A stretch of DNA of 64,000 bases, taken from positions 744,001 to 808,000 of the forward strand of contig NZ_LR134331.1 in NCBI RefSeq assembly GCF_900636965.1, in the 5' to 3' direction. The stretch comes from Lacticaseibacillus rhamnosus (GTDB lineage Bacteria; Bacillota; Bacilli; Lactobacillales; Lactobacillaceae). Positions 34,548-43,404 of this stretch are shown in pieces (the stretch's first letter is position 1; each line of letters begins with the position of its first letter). A model generated the notes under the pieces. It did no database searches. It had not been told where the DNA came from and was given only the letters and a program-made list of their open reading frames with translations. The position numbers were made by a program, and so were the translations under genes.

Positions 34548-36068
34548 ATGATCGATAATGTTATTACAGCGATTGATCGGGTCGCCGCAGAGCATCCAAC
34601 GCGCGTGGCTTATGATTATGAAGGAACCCAATATACCTACGCCCAGTTGAAAGAAGGCAGTGACCGCCTTGCTGGATTCTTTGCGGAATCATTGCCGGCT
34701 GGTGAACCCATCATTGTCTATGGTGGTCAAACCTTTGACATGGTTGAGGTTTTCCTTGGACTTTCTAAATCAGGGCATGCCTACATTCCGATCGACACGC
34801 ATAGTCCAAATGAACGGATTACCCAGGTGCAAGATGTTGCCCATGCGCCTGCTGTGATTGAAGTGGCACCGCTTCCGATTACGGTCCCAGATGTCAAGAT
34901 TATTCGGGCACCGGCGTTACATCAAGCTGAGCAGTCACACGCGCCAATTCATTCACTGCAGCATGCGGTTGCTGGCGATGATAATTACTACATCATCTTT
35001 ACAAGCGGCACAACGGGGAAACCAAAAGGCGTTCAGATTAGTCACGATAACCTTTTGAGCTATGTGAACTGGAATATTTCCGACTTTGGGCTTGAAGAAG
35101 GCGTTGTCGCCATGTCTCAGCCGCCGTATTCCTTTGACCTAAGTGTGATGGATCTTTATCCGACCTTGGTTTTAGGCGGCACCTTGAAGGCTTTACCAAA
35201 AGAAGTCACTGATAACTTTAAAGAATTATTTGCGACGTTGCCAAAATTGGGCTTGAACGAATGGGTATCAACCCCTTCTTTTGTCGAAATTGCGTTACTT
35301 GATCCGAATTTCAAGCAGGAAAATTATCCGAACCTGACCCATTTTCTGTTTTGCGGTGAGGAGCTAGTTAATAAAACCGCCCAAGCGCTGATCACACGTT
35401 TCCCGAAAGCAACCGTCTATAACACGTATGGTCCGACCGAAGCCACCGTTGCGGTTACGGGAATGGCGATTACCCAGGCGATTGTTGATCAATATCCGCG
35501 GTTACCGATTGGCTATGCGAAGCCTGATACCAACGTTTATGTGGTTGATGAGCAAGGTGAACAGGTTTCAGCTGGCACAGAAGGCGAATTGATGATCGTG
35601 GGTCCAAGCGTGTCGAAAGGGTATCTCAATAATCCGGACAAAACAGCCGCGGCATTTTTCAAGGCTGGCAATCAACGCGGTTATCGGTCTGGTGACTTAG
35701 TGACCATGACCGCAGATGGGATGGTCTTTTATCGCGGTCGGACTGATTTCCAGGTTAAGTTGCATGGTTATCGCATTGAGCTAGAAGATGTTGATCATAA
35801 TTTGAATCAGGTTTCTTATATTAAGCAGGCATCAACGGTTCCGCGGTATGACAAGGATCATAAAGTTGCCCAGTTGATTGCCTTTGCGGTTGCCAAACCA
35901 AATGACTTTGATAGCGAAATGAAACTAACGCAGGCAATTAAAGCCGAACTAGGGAAAATGGTGATGGAATATATGATTCCCCAACGGATTATTTACCGGG
36001 ATCAGTTACCGTTAACGGCTAATGGCAAGGTTGATCGCAAAGCACTGATTGCAGAGGTAAATCATTAA
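34548..36068 (+). CDS. dltA: D-alanine--D-alanyl carrier protein ligase
   Basis: Adenylates D-alanine and loads it onto DltC. 506 residues of the ANL adenylation family. Core motifs: IIFTSGTTGKPKGVQISH (phosphate loop), YNTYGPTEATVAVTG, YRSGDLVTMTADGMVFYRGR, and the catalytic C-terminal Lys in LTANGKVDRKAL. The ribosome binding site AGGGGGAAA precedes the ATG. Its stop overlaps the dltB start by one base (TAATG), so the pair is translationally coupled. Confidence 0.97.
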   Translation: MIDNVITAIDRVAAEHPTRVAYDYEGTQYTYAQLKEGSDRLAGFFAESLPAGEPIIVYGGQTFDMVEVFLGLSKSGHAYIPIDTHSPNERITQVQDVAHAPAVIEVAPLPITVPDVKIIRAPALHQAEQSHAPIHSLQHAVAGDDNYYIIFTSGTTGKPKGVQISHDNLLSYVNWNISDFGLEEGVVAMSQPPYSFDLSVMDLYPTLVLGGTLKALPKEVTDNFKELFATLPKLGLNEWVSTPSFVEIALLDPNFKQENYPNLTHFLFCGEELVNKTAQALITRFPKATVYNTYGPTEATVAVTGMAITQAIVDQYPRLPIGYAKPDTNVYVVDEQGEQVSAGTEGELMIVGPSVSKGYLNNPDKTAAAFFKAGNQRGYRSGDLVTMTADGMVFYRGRTDFQVKLHGYRIELEDVDHNLNQVSYIKQASTVPRYDKDHKVAQLIAFAVAKPNDFDSEMKLTQAIKAELGKMVMEYMIPQRIIYRDQLPLTANGKVDRKALIAEVNH

Positions 36069-37285
36069 TGCTTAATTTACAACCGTATGAGAATCCACAG
36101 TATTTTGTCTATTTAATCATTGCCTTGCTTCCCGTCATCATCGGCATGTTCAAAGGCTTTCGGATGCATTGGTATGAAAGCATCTTTTCGTTGGTTTTCC
36201 TGGTACTGATTTTTGATGCCGATAAATGGCCTCAAGGAAAAGCGTTATTGGGGTATGTGGTTTTCAACTTATTACTGGTTTACGCGTATTTCAAATATCG
36301 AACGCGCGAAGGCTCAAAAAACTCCACGGCAGTCTTTTATCTTAGTGTCGCGTTAGGAATTGCGCAGCTGGCAGTTGTCAAGTTTACGCCGCTGTTTCAA
36401 CATCATGGGTCTATTCTTGGCTTCTTGGGCATTAGTTATTTAACTTTCCGAGTGGTCGGCACGATTATGGAAATTCGTGATGGGTCGATTAAAGACCTGA
36501 ACATGTGGAAGTTTATCCAATTTCTGCTATTCTTCCCAACCATCTCAAGTGGCCCGATTGATCGGTATCGGCGATTTGTCAAAGATTACGATCGCGTTCC
36601 TGATCCCGAGCATTACGCCCAGTTGGTGACCAAAGCGATTCACTATCTGATGCTTGGTTTTCTGTATAAGTTTATTCTGGGGTACATCTTTGGAACCTTG
36701 TGGCTGCCTTCTGTTGAACACATGGCGATGGCCAGTCGCGGTGGGGCTTTCTTGGGACTCAGTTGGCCAGTCGTGGGCGTCATGTATGCTTACTCCGGTT
36801 ATTTGTTCTTTGATTTTGCCGGTTACAGTTTGTTCGCGGTTGCCATTTCCTACTTGATGGGCATCGAAACACCGATGAACTTTAATAAGCCTTGGATGTC
36901 ATATAACATCAAAGACTTCTGGAATCGTTGGCATATGAGTTTGAGCTTTTGGTTCCGTGATTATATCTATATGCGCTTTGTGTTCTTTATGATGAAACAC
37001 AAGTGGATTAAATCGCGGGTCTGGACGGCATTTGTCGGTTACCTCGTTTTATTCCTGATTATGGGGATTTGGCATGGTGAGACCTGGTATTACATTGTCT
37101 ATGGGCTGTTCCATGCGATGCTCATTAATCTGACGGATGCATGGCTGCGGTTCAAGAAAAAGCATAAGGACTTTTTCCCGCATAACCGCGCAACGCACTA
37201 CTTCGCCATTTTCATGACCGCTAATGCTGTATGCTTCTCGTTTTTGATTTTCTCCGGTTTCTTAGACAAGCTGTGGTTCCACTAA
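36068..37285 (+). CDS. dltB: D-alanyl transfer protein DltB (MBOAT)
   Basis: Polytopic membrane O-acyltransferase, 405 residues, moving D-Ala from DltC across the membrane for teichoic acid esterification. MBOAT features include FFPTISSGPIDRYRRFVKD, FWNRWHMSLSFWFRDYIYMRFV, and the catalytic His in LIMGIWHGETWYY. About 11 hydrophobic segments. Overlaps dltA by one base. Confidence 0.97.
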   Translation: MLNLQPYENPQYFVYLIIALLPVIIGMFKGFRMHWYESIFSLVFLVLIFDADKWPQGKALLGYVVFNLLLVYAYFKYRTREGSKNSTAVFYLSVALGIAQLAVVKFTPLFQHHGSILGFLGISYLTFRVVGTIMEIRDGSIKDLNMWKFIQFLLFFPTISSGPIDRYRRFVKDYDRVPDPEHYAQLVTKAIHYLMLGFLYKFILGYIFGTLWLPSVEHMAMASRGGAFLGLSWPVVGVMYAYSGYLFFDFAGYSLFAVAISYLMGIETPMNFNKPWMSYNIKDFWNRWHMSLSFWFRDYIYMRFVFFMMKHKWIKSRVWTAFVGYLVLFLIMGIWHGETWYYIVYGLFHAMLINLTDAWLRFKKKHKDFFPHNRATHYFAIFMTANAVCFSFLIFSGFLDKLWFH

Positions 37286-37354
37286 AAGAATGTTGTTGTA
37301 GGCGGTCAATCGCTTGAAGATTGGCTAGGGTTTAAAAGAAAGAGGTAATTCATC

Positions 37355-37600
37355 ATGGCAGACGAAGCAATTAAAAATGGTGTTTTGGATATTTTGGCAG
37401 ATTTGACAGGTTCGGATGATGTGAAAAAGAACTTGGATCTGAACTTATTTGAAACCGGATTGCTTGATTCAATGGGAACGGTTCAGTTGCTATTGGAACT
37501 ACAGAGTCAGTTTGGCGTTGACGCACCGGTTTCAGAATTTGATCGTAAAGAATGGGATACACCAAATAAAATCATTGCAAAGGTCGAACAAGCACAATGA
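37355..37600 (+). CDS. dltC: D-alanyl carrier protein DltC
   Basis: 81-residue acyl carrier-type protein. The phosphopantetheine attachment Ser is S39 in [24 protein letters not shown] lies upstream of the ATG. Its stop overlaps the dltD start by four bases (ATGA). Confidence 0.97.
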   Translation: MADEAIKNGVLDILADLTGSDDVKKNLDLNLFETGLLDSMGTVQLLLELQSQFGVDAPVSEFDRKEWDTPNKIIAKVEQAQ

Positions 37601-38868
37601 AAAAACCGATCGGGAAGATCCTTTGGCGCGGACTTGGCCCGTTGCTGATCGCTATCATCCTGGTCGCTGCGTTGATGCTCGTGCCATTTAAGTTTGGCCG
37701 CAGCAGCCAAGCAACGATCAGGCAGGCGGCCAGCTCCATGTCGGCCAACGTGCTGAAAGGCGAAACTATAAAAAACGAGGCCATGGCCGAAAACTATGTC
37801 CCGTTCATTGGGTCATCCGAATTGTCGCGGATGGACGCATTTCACCCTTCCGTGTTGGCTCAGAAGTATCATCGTGATTATCGCCCATTTCTCATGGGAA
37901 TGGCGGGAACGCAATCACTCACGCACTTCTTGTCCATCAATGCCTTGACGCATGTTGAAGGCAAGAAGGCAGTGATGGTGCTGTCCCCACAATGGTTTGT
38001 ACCAGGCGGCGTTCGCAAAGCCCAGTTTGATTATTTCTATTCGCCGGCACAGATGACGACCTTCTTACTTCATGCTAACCCGAATTCGGAAGCGGATCGC
38101 TTTGCAGCCAGACGGTTACTTCAATTTCCGTCCACCGATTCTGATCGAACCGTCAATGAAGCACTGAAGAATATTGCTGCCGGTCAGAAACTGTCAGATG
38201 GCCAGTATTGGTATTTGAAGCAGGTCAAGGATCCAATGGCTGATCATCAGGATGCGTTGTTTTCACGGCTATTTTTAAATAATAACCAACCGCAACTTGA
38301 TAAGGCTGCCAAGACATTGCCAAGTACTTACGATGTTGATGATCTAGATGGATTGGCAACGCGGATGGGGATGCAGGAGACGACCAATAACCCATTTGAA
38401 TTGAAGAATGATTTCTACACAAAGCGGGTTAAGCGGAACATGCCGAAATTAAAGGGTTCGCAGGCAACTTGGAGTTATGTTAAGTCGCCTGAGTATTCAG
38501 ACTTACAATTAGTGCTGAATACGTTCGCCAAGAAGCATATGGAAGTGCTCTTTGTTATCCCGCCGATCAATGCAAAATGGGCGGCCTTCACCGGGCTGGA
38601 TCTAGGCATGATTCAAAACACGGTCACCAAAATGAAGTATCAGCTGAAAACACAAGGCTTTAATCACGTTTTGGATTTGAGTCAGGATGGGGCACAGCCT
38701 TACTTCATGGAAGATACCATTCATATTGGCTGGCGCGGCTGGCTGAAGATGGATCAAACGGTGCGGCCATTTTTGAAGACAACCAAAGCAGCTCCCGTTC
38801 ATTACAAACTCAATGATCAGTTTTATACCAAACACTGGCAGCAGCAATCGGCCAATGGGTTGGATTAG
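37597..38868 (+). CDS. dltD: D-alanyl-lipoteichoic acid biosynthesis protein DltD
   Basis: Membrane-anchored SGNH-like protein, 423 residues, final step of D-Ala transfer to lipoteichoic acid. An N-terminal helix (residues 12-29) anchors it, with the catalytic domain outside. The Ser nucleophile lies in [13 protein letters not shown]; the C-terminal [15 protein letters not shown] contains the Asp-x-x-His pair. Last gene of dltXABCD. Loss of D-alanylation raises cationic peptide sensitivity in lactobacilli (family knowledge). Confidence 0.96.
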   Translation: MKKPIGKILWRGLGPLLIAIILVAALMLVPFKFGRSSQATIRQAASSMSANVLKGETIKNEAMAENYVPFIGSSELSRMDAFHPSVLAQKYHRDYRPFLMGMAGTQSLTHFLSINALTHVEGKKAVMVLSPQWFVPGGVRKAQFDYFYSPAQMTTFLLHANPNSEADRFAARRLLQFPSTDSDRTVNEALKNIAAGQKLSDGQYWYLKQVKDPMADHQDALFSRLFLNNNQPQLDKAAKTLPSTYDVDDLDGLATRMGMQETTNNPFELKNDFYTKRVKRNMPKLKGSQATWSYVKSPEYSDLQLVLNTFAKKHMEVLFVIPPINAKWAAFTGLDLGMIQNTVTKMKYQLKTQGFNHVLDLSQDGAQPYFMEDTIHIGWRGWLKMDQTVRPFLKTTKAAPVHYKLNDQFYTKHWQQQSANGLD

Positions 38869-38924
38869 AGGCCAGTCAGGTTTAGGTGCCATCGCATTAT
38901 GTAGTAAAAAGTGAGGCAAGCATA

Positions 38925-38982
38925 AAAAACGAAGGGCAAACGAATTTCTCCCATGTCGGGAAAATCCATTTGCCCTTCGTTT
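38925..38982. terminator. Bidirectional terminator between dltD and yslB
   Basis: Long hairpin with AACGAAGGGCAAA and TTTGCCCTTCGTT arms, plus inner TTTCTCCC / GGGAAAA pairing, flanked by A and T runs, between two convergent genes. Confidence 0.85.
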
Positions 38983-39003
38983 ATTTTCTGTATGCAAGTT
39001 GAC

Positions 39004-39486
39004 TCAGCTTTGATCGCTGGCAAGATCAATTAAATGTTTGGCGGTGGGTTGCGCATCTTTATTGTCCATCACAACAGTCAGAACAACATTTTGCTCGCGG
39101 CGCTGAATGGCACTGCCTCCTTCGACTGCAAAGCCAAATACCTGCTGCAGCGCTTGCGCTAAAAAGCCGGCTTCGAGTTGAAAGTCGGGATCGTCATAAG
39201 TACGAATCCGAGTCGCGACAACATCTCCTGCAAGCAGATATTGGCGCTCTTGCCGTTTCTGTTTAAGTGGCGACAAAGTTCCCAGACCAACCTGGGTGAA
39301 TAGCTGTGGTAAGGCAGATTCCGCGACAGGTAATTTGGTTGCCAAGTCACGTCCAGCCCAATAGAGAATATGGTGCTGTTCTTCACCTAGCATATTTGGC
39401 AGCATAAGATCGCGCATTGCCGTGATTGCAAAGAATGAAACCGAGCCGGGAAGGTTCAGCAGGGTGGTATAATCAGATTTTGCCAT
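39004..39486 (-). CDS. YslB family protein (DUF2507)
   Basis: 160-residue soluble protein of the DUF2507/YslB family, full length. The segments LPGSVSFFAITAMRDLMLPNMLGEE, ILYWAGRDLATKLP and FQLEAGFLAQALQQ match the V4R-like fold of these proteins. In Bacillus yslB lies beside the racE region, as here. The role is unknown. The start at 39486 follows AGGAGGC. Divergent from murI-rdgB. Confidence 0.85.
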   Translation of the reverse strand: MAKSDYTTLLNLPGSVSFFAITAMRDLMLPNMLGEEQHHILYWAGRDLATKLPVAESALPQLFTQVGLGTLSPLKQKRQERQYLLAGDVVATRIRTYDDPDFQLEAGFLAQALQQVFGFAVEGGSAIQRREQNVVLTVVMDNKDAQPTAKHLIDLASDQS

Positions 39487-39591
39487 GTTGTGCCTCCTGT
39501 TTCTATTCGTCTAGTATAGCTGAAAAATGGATTGATAACATACTTTTCTGAGTGCTTGCATTTTTTTTGGATTAAACTCACAATAAAGACT

Positions 39592-39777
39592 CGGAGCTTT
39601 ATAGCGGAGGCCAGCACGATAAGGGATCGACGGCTGCGTTCCTTTTCGAGGGATAGGGTTGATGTTGGGAATACCACGGGATGGGTTGGCGTGAAAGGGT
39701 GGCCGACAGCGGCTTTCTGGACACGGCGACCACTAATCGGCGGTCTTGCCGTCATCAAGTGATTCAAAAGGAGAATT
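39592..39777 (+). promoter_or_regulatory. GC-rich untranslated leader upstream of murI-rdgB, possibly structured
   Basis: About 185 bases between a weak promoter (TTGCAT near 39556, CACAAT 17 bases on) and the Shine-Dalgarno. The leader is much more GC-rich than its upstream flank and contains no plausible coding frame. Visible helices include GGCGACC / GGTC-TT-GCC near 39725-39755 and GGCCGACAGCGGC near 39702. I recognise no known riboswitch, T-box or ribosomal-protein leader. Function is inferred only from position. Confidence 0.35.
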
Positions 39778-39780
39778 ATG

Positions 39781-41235
39781 ATGAACAAGCAACCAATCGG
39801 ATTTATTGATTCAGGTGTCGGCGGCTTAACGGTTGTGAAAGAAGCGCTCCATCAGCTACCGGCCGAAAACACCATTTATTTAGGGGATCAGGCACGCTTG
39901 CCATATGGACCGCGGCCAGCTGAGCAGGTTCAGGCATTTACTTGGCAGATGGTCAACTTTTTACTCACCAAGCATATCAAAATGCTGGTAATTGCGTGCA
40001 ATACGGCAACGGCGGCAGCATTACCGTTAATCAAGGCCAGATTGAAGATCCCGGTCATCGGGGTGATCAAGCCTGGTAGCCGAGCAGCGTTAAAGGCAAC
40101 CCAGACCGGCCATATTGGTATTATTGCTACGGAAGGTACCGTCAAAAGCGGGGCGTATCCTAAAGCTTTACGAGCCAAAGCACCTAACATTCGCCTCACG
40201 AGTCTGGCCGCGCCCAAGTTTGTGTCGCTGGTGGAAAGTAACGAAGCGCACTCACCGATTGCCAAGCGTGTGGTAGCGGACACCTTGCAGCCGCTTTTGC
40301 ATCAAGATATTGATACACTGGTGTTGGGTTGTACGCATTATCCGATTTTGCGGCCGATTATTCAAAATGTGATGGGTGAAGACGTCACGTTAATTGATTC
40401 TGGTGCTGAAACCGTTAATGATGTTTCGATGTTACTTGACTATTTTGACTTAGCCAACGATGGTAGCGAGGTGCCAACGCATACGTATTATACGACCGGC
40501 GCACCATCAATGTTTGACGAATTGGGGGAATCATGGTTGGAACTAAAAAAACCGATGCACGCACAGCATGTTGACATTGATACACAACCAACGCATTTTG
40601 TAGAGCCGACTTCTGAGGCGACTGATAAAACCATTGTCATTGCCAGCAAGAACCCCGGCAAGATAAAAGAATTTAAAGCGATGTTTGAGCCAGCGGGGGT
40701 AACCGTTAAAAGTTTGGCTGATTTTCCTACTGTGCCCACGGTGGATGAAACCGGGACCACTTTTGAAGCAAATGCCCGCCAAAAAGCTGATCAGTATGCA
40801 CAGGATTTAAATTTGCCGGTGCTTGCCGATGACTCAGGGTTGATGGTTGATGCCTTGGATGGACAACCGGGAATCCGTTCGGCGCGCTATGCCGGTGACG
40901 GTCACAATGATGCGGCAAATAACGCCAAACTGCTGGCTGCTTTGGCCGATGTCCCTGAAGAAGCGCGAACGGCAACGTTTCATACGACGCTGGTATTAGC
41001 CAAGCCCAATCACCCTGAAGCCGATTTGGTGGTTCATGGCGATCTATCCGGACGCATCACGGCGATCCCCCGTGGAACAGACGGGTTTGGGTACGATCCT
41101 TTTTTCCTGGTGCCGGCGTTAGATAAAACGTTAGCCGAACTGACCGCGGATGAAAAGAATGAAATTAGTCATCGTGGTAATGCAATGCGCGCATTGGAGA
41201 AGGTTTGGCAGGCATGGTTGGAGGAAAATGTATGA
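39781..41235 (+). CDS. murI-rdgB: Fused glutamate racemase / XTP-dITP diphosphatase
   Basis: One 484-residue protein carrying two enzymes. Residues 1 to about 265 are glutamate racemase (MurI/RacE), supplying D-Glu for peptidoglycan: PIGFIDSGVGGLTVV, catalytic Cys C73 in ACNTATAAALP and C184 in VLGCTHYPIL. Residues about 283-482 are RdgB/HAM1, removing dITP and XTP: IVIASKNPGKIKEF, PVLADDSGLMVDALDGQPGIRSARYAG, and GFGYDPFFLVP. Both domains look complete, joined by a linker of about 20 residues. In Bacillus they are the separate adjacent genes racE and ysnA. I favour ATG 39781, since AAGGAG is seven bases upstream; ATG 39778 is possible. It overlaps the next gene by four bases. Confidence 0.95.
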   Translation: MNKQPIGFIDSGVGGLTVVKEALHQLPAENTIYLGDQARLPYGPRPAEQVQAFTWQMVNFLLTKHIKMLVIACNTATAAALPLIKARLKIPVIGVIKPGSRAALKATQTGHIGIIATEGTVKSGAYPKALRAKAPNIRLTSLAAPKFVSLVESNEAHSPIAKRVVADTLQPLLHQDIDTLVLGCTHYPILRPIIQNVMGEDVTLIDSGAETVNDVSMLLDYFDLANDGSEVPTHTYYTTGAPSMFDELGESWLELKKPMHAQHVDIDTQPTHFVEPTSEATDKTIVIASKNPGKIKEFKAMFEPAGVTVKSLADFPTVPTVDETGTTFEANARQKADQYAQDLNLPVLADDSGLMVDALDGQPGIRSARYAGDGHNDAANNAKLLAALADVPEEARTATFHTTLVLAKPNHPEADLVVHGDLSGRITAIPRGTDGFGYDPFFLVPALDKTLAELTADEKNEISHRGNAMRALEKVWQAWLEENV

Positions 41236-41756
41236 AGATTTTGGCAGTGAGTGACACACATGGCGACCGCGATATTTTGGCGGCTATTTTGAAGCAACAG
41301 CCGAATCTAGATGGTTATTTTTATGCGGGAGATTCGGAATTACCTGCAAACGATCCGCTTTTTAAAATTTATCGTGCAGTCGCAGGTAATATGGATTTTG
41401 ATCCGGATTTTCCCATGACCGTTACAGCAACTATTGATAACACCACGATTTTTATGACACACGGACATCGTTTCGGGGTGAACTTTGGACTGGATAAGCT
41501 GGTGGCGGCGGGGGAAGCAGCCCACGCACGGCTTGTGATTTTTGGTCACACGCATCAGTTGGGCGTTGAAGAACATGCCGGGATGATTGTGTTGAATCCA
41601 GGCTCTATTAGCCAGCCGCGAGGGCAATTCGCCAATCTCGGCGGCACATATGCCACGGTTACTTTTACATCCGATCAGATTCACGTTGATTTCTTGAAGC
41701 GTGATGGCAGTATCGTTGCACCGTTAAGCCGTGATTTTTTGCAATCATCACACTGA
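41232..41756 (+). CDS. YfcE/MJ0936-type metallophosphoesterase (YsnB homologue)
   Basis: 174-residue calcineurin-like phosphodiesterase. Metal-binding motifs: ILAVSDTHGD, YFYAGDSELP, AVAGNMDF (the GN motif), FMTHGHRFGV and VIFGHTHQLG. The start at 41232 overlaps the upstream stop (ATGA), and GGAGGAAA lies before it. Continues the racE-ysnA-ysnB order of Bacillus. The physiological substrate is unknown; family members hydrolyse bis-p-nitrophenyl phosphate in vitro. Confidence 0.92.
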   Translation: MKILAVSDTHGDRDILAAILKQQPNLDGYFYAGDSELPANDPLFKIYRAVAGNMDFDPDFPMTVTATIDNTTIFMTHGHRFGVNFGLDKLVAAGEAAHARLVIFGHTHQLGVEEHAGMIVLNPGSISQPRGQFANLGGTYATVTFTSDQIHVDFLKRDGSIVAPLSRDFLQSSH

Positions 41757-41794
41757 TTACGAAAACATTGTGGCAGCGGAATAGGCGAGTATAG

Positions 41795-41825
41795 AAAAAC
41801 GGTCCCAATTACGGAACCGTTTTTT
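41795..41825. terminator. Bidirectional terminator, phosphodiesterase / glycerol facilitator
   Basis: AAAAACGGT / ACCGTTTTT arms between convergent genes, with A and T runs on either side. Confidence 0.82.
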
Positions 41826-41848
41826 ATATGGTCATCTTTAATTTGAGG

Positions 41849-42580
41849 TTAAAGAAATAAGATCTTATACGTTAAAACAGCTAGGATAGCAGCGGCGATG
41901 GGTGCTACAACCGGAACCCAGGCGTAACCCCAATCGGAGCTGCCTTTGTGTTTTAGTGGCAACAGTGCATGCAAGATACGCGGTCCCAGATCACGGGCCG
42001 GGTTTAATGCTGGTCCGGTTGGGCCACCCAAGGATGCTACCAGCGTTGCCACGAGAAATCCTAAACCCATGTGTGCAGTGCCCAGGTTGTTCTGGAAGAA
42101 AGGCGCCTTAGTAATACCCAGAGCGCCAATAAAAAGAATGTAGGAACCGATAAATTCATTAACAAAACCATTCAGCTTACTCTTGGTGGCACTAATCGTA
42201 CTGAAAGTTCCAAGAATATGCTGTGTATTGGTGGTGAGATCATAATGCGGTTTATACGCGGCAACGACAAGCAGCTGGCCTACCATTGCTCCTGCCATCT
42301 GAACGGCAATATATGGTAGCACCTCGGACCAAGGAAACATGCCTGATGCTGCTAATCCTAAGGTAAAGGCGGGGTTGATGTGGTTACCGGAGATGGCGCC
42401 AAACATCATGGCAGGGATCATCACCCCGGCACCATACCCAACCGCGATCAACAGCCAATCGGAGCCATTTCCTTTGGTACCTTTCAAATCAACGTTGGCA
42501 ACGGAACCGTTCCCTAACAGAACCATAACGGCGGTCCCAATAAATTCAGCGGCTAACCGCACTCCTAAATCATATGTCAT
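41849..42580 (-). CDS. glpF: MIP family glycerol facilitator (aquaglyceroporin)
   Basis: 243-residue channel with six membrane helices and two re-entrant NPA loops: GNHINPAFTLG and GPALNPARDLGPR. The Asp right after the second NPAR is the mark of glycerol-conducting rather than water-only channels. Probably imports glycerol and other small polyols; some lactobacillus paralogues also conduct lactic acid or dihydroxyacetone. The start at 42580 follows TTGGAGG. Monocistronic. The symbol is by family; several glpF paralogues exist in lactobacilli. Confidence 0.88.
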   Translation of the reverse strand: MTYDLGVRLAAEFIGTAVMVLLGNGSVANVDLKGTKGNGSDWLLIAVGYGAGVMIPAMMFGAISGNHINPAFTLGLAASGMFPWSEVLPYIAVQMAGAMVGQLLVVAAYKPHYDLTTNTQHILGTFSTISATKSKLNGFVNEFIGSYILFIGALGITKAPFFQNNLGTAHMGLGFLVATLVASLGGPTGPALNPARDLGPRILHALLPLKHKGSSDWGYAWVPVVAPIAAAILAVLTYKILFL

Positions 42581-42719
42581 TTTTTTCCTCCAAATTAGTC
42601 AAAGATCATTAAAGTTTCAGTGGAGCTTATACAAGTATAATTATTGCTCAAGATAGTGTATCAATTTTTATAAATACCGTCCATTGAAATTCCCTTGGAG
42701 AGCGCGTTATAGACAGCTC

Positions 42720-42866
42720 ATGGTAAAATAATATGAGGTGTTTATCCGTCTTTTGGCGGATGGCACTTACCTTAATGAGCGTTAAGATGCTGTAAAGAAG
42801 GTTACTTAGCTCAACATAATTTCGCTTTTTTAAACTAGAATAGCAATATCAAAAAGGAGCTAGTCA
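42720..42866 (+). promoter_or_regulatory. Promoter and hairpin-rich leader of the CBS-domain gene
   Basis: TGGTAAAAT near 42720-42728 is an extended -10. The predicted leader of about 130 bases contains ATCCG / CGGAT (42743-42761) and a larger fold between GAGC (42777) and GCTC (42811). No ribosome-stalling frame or known riboswitch was recognised. Confidence 0.35.
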
Positions 42867-42867
42867 T

Positions 42868-43353
42868 ATGTTAAATCAGGTCATTGCCAACATGCTGGTT
42901 GAGAATCGGCATCACTTTATGATCGCTGCGGATATGGTGGCAACGGTTTCGGAGAATAATCCCTTGAGTCACGCTTTTCTTGTGCTTACAAAGGTTAGAT
43001 ATGCAAAGATTCCCGTGTTGGATCATGATTCGAAGTTCAAAGGACTCATCTCACTACCTATGATTACCGACACGATGCTGGGGCTGGACCATATCAGTTT
43101 TCAATCTTTGGACACCATGACGGTTAAAGACGTGATGCAAACGGATGTCGCCACGATTAACGACCCATATGATTTGGAGACTGTGTTACATTTGCTGGTC
43201 GATAATCCGTTTATTCCAGTCGTTCAGGATGGCTACTTTACGGGAATTGTGACGCGACGTGAAGTGATGAAAGGCATCAACAACATTGGCCACAACATCG
43301 ACAAGCAGTTTCAATTGGAGCCGGTCACACCGGTAACGGAGAAAGAATCCTAA
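42868..43353 (+). CDS. cbpB: CBS-pair protein, CbpB-like
   Basis: 161-residue protein consisting essentially of two CBS domains (about residues 17-75 and 85-140), with ARIPVLD-like YAKIPVLDHDSKFKGLIS and FIPVVQDGYFTGIVTRREVMK motifs. This matches Firmicute CbpB/DarB (YkuL), which binds c-di-AMP and controls (p)ppGpp synthesis by Rel. I infer that role from family resemblance only. The ribosome binding site AAAAGGAG is strong. Convergent with the DUF368 gene. Confidence 0.8.
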   Translation: MLNQVIANMLVENRHHFMIAADMVATVSENNPLSHAFLVLTKVRYAKIPVLDHDSKFKGLISLPMITDTMLGLDHISFQSLDTMTVKDVMQTDVATINDPYDLETVLHLLVDNPFIPVVQDGYFTGIVTRREVMKGINNIGHNIDKQFQLEPVTPVTEKES

Positions 43354-43359
43354 TTGATT

Positions 43360-43397
43360 AAAACCAGCAAAGCAAATGAATGCGTGCTGGTTTTTTT
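43360..43397. terminator. Bidirectional terminator, CBS gene / DUF368 gene
   Basis: AAAACCAGCA / TGCTGG-T7 arms with a central AAGCAAATGAATGCG segment, between convergent genes. Confidence 0.85.
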
Positions 43398-43404
43398 GCT
43401 GTCA

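Noticed and set aside
39532-39762. 76-codon plus-strand frame upstream of murI-rdgB
   Set aside because: It begins upstream of the likely transcription start, has no ribosome binding site, odd composition, and is covered by an equally long frame on the other strand.
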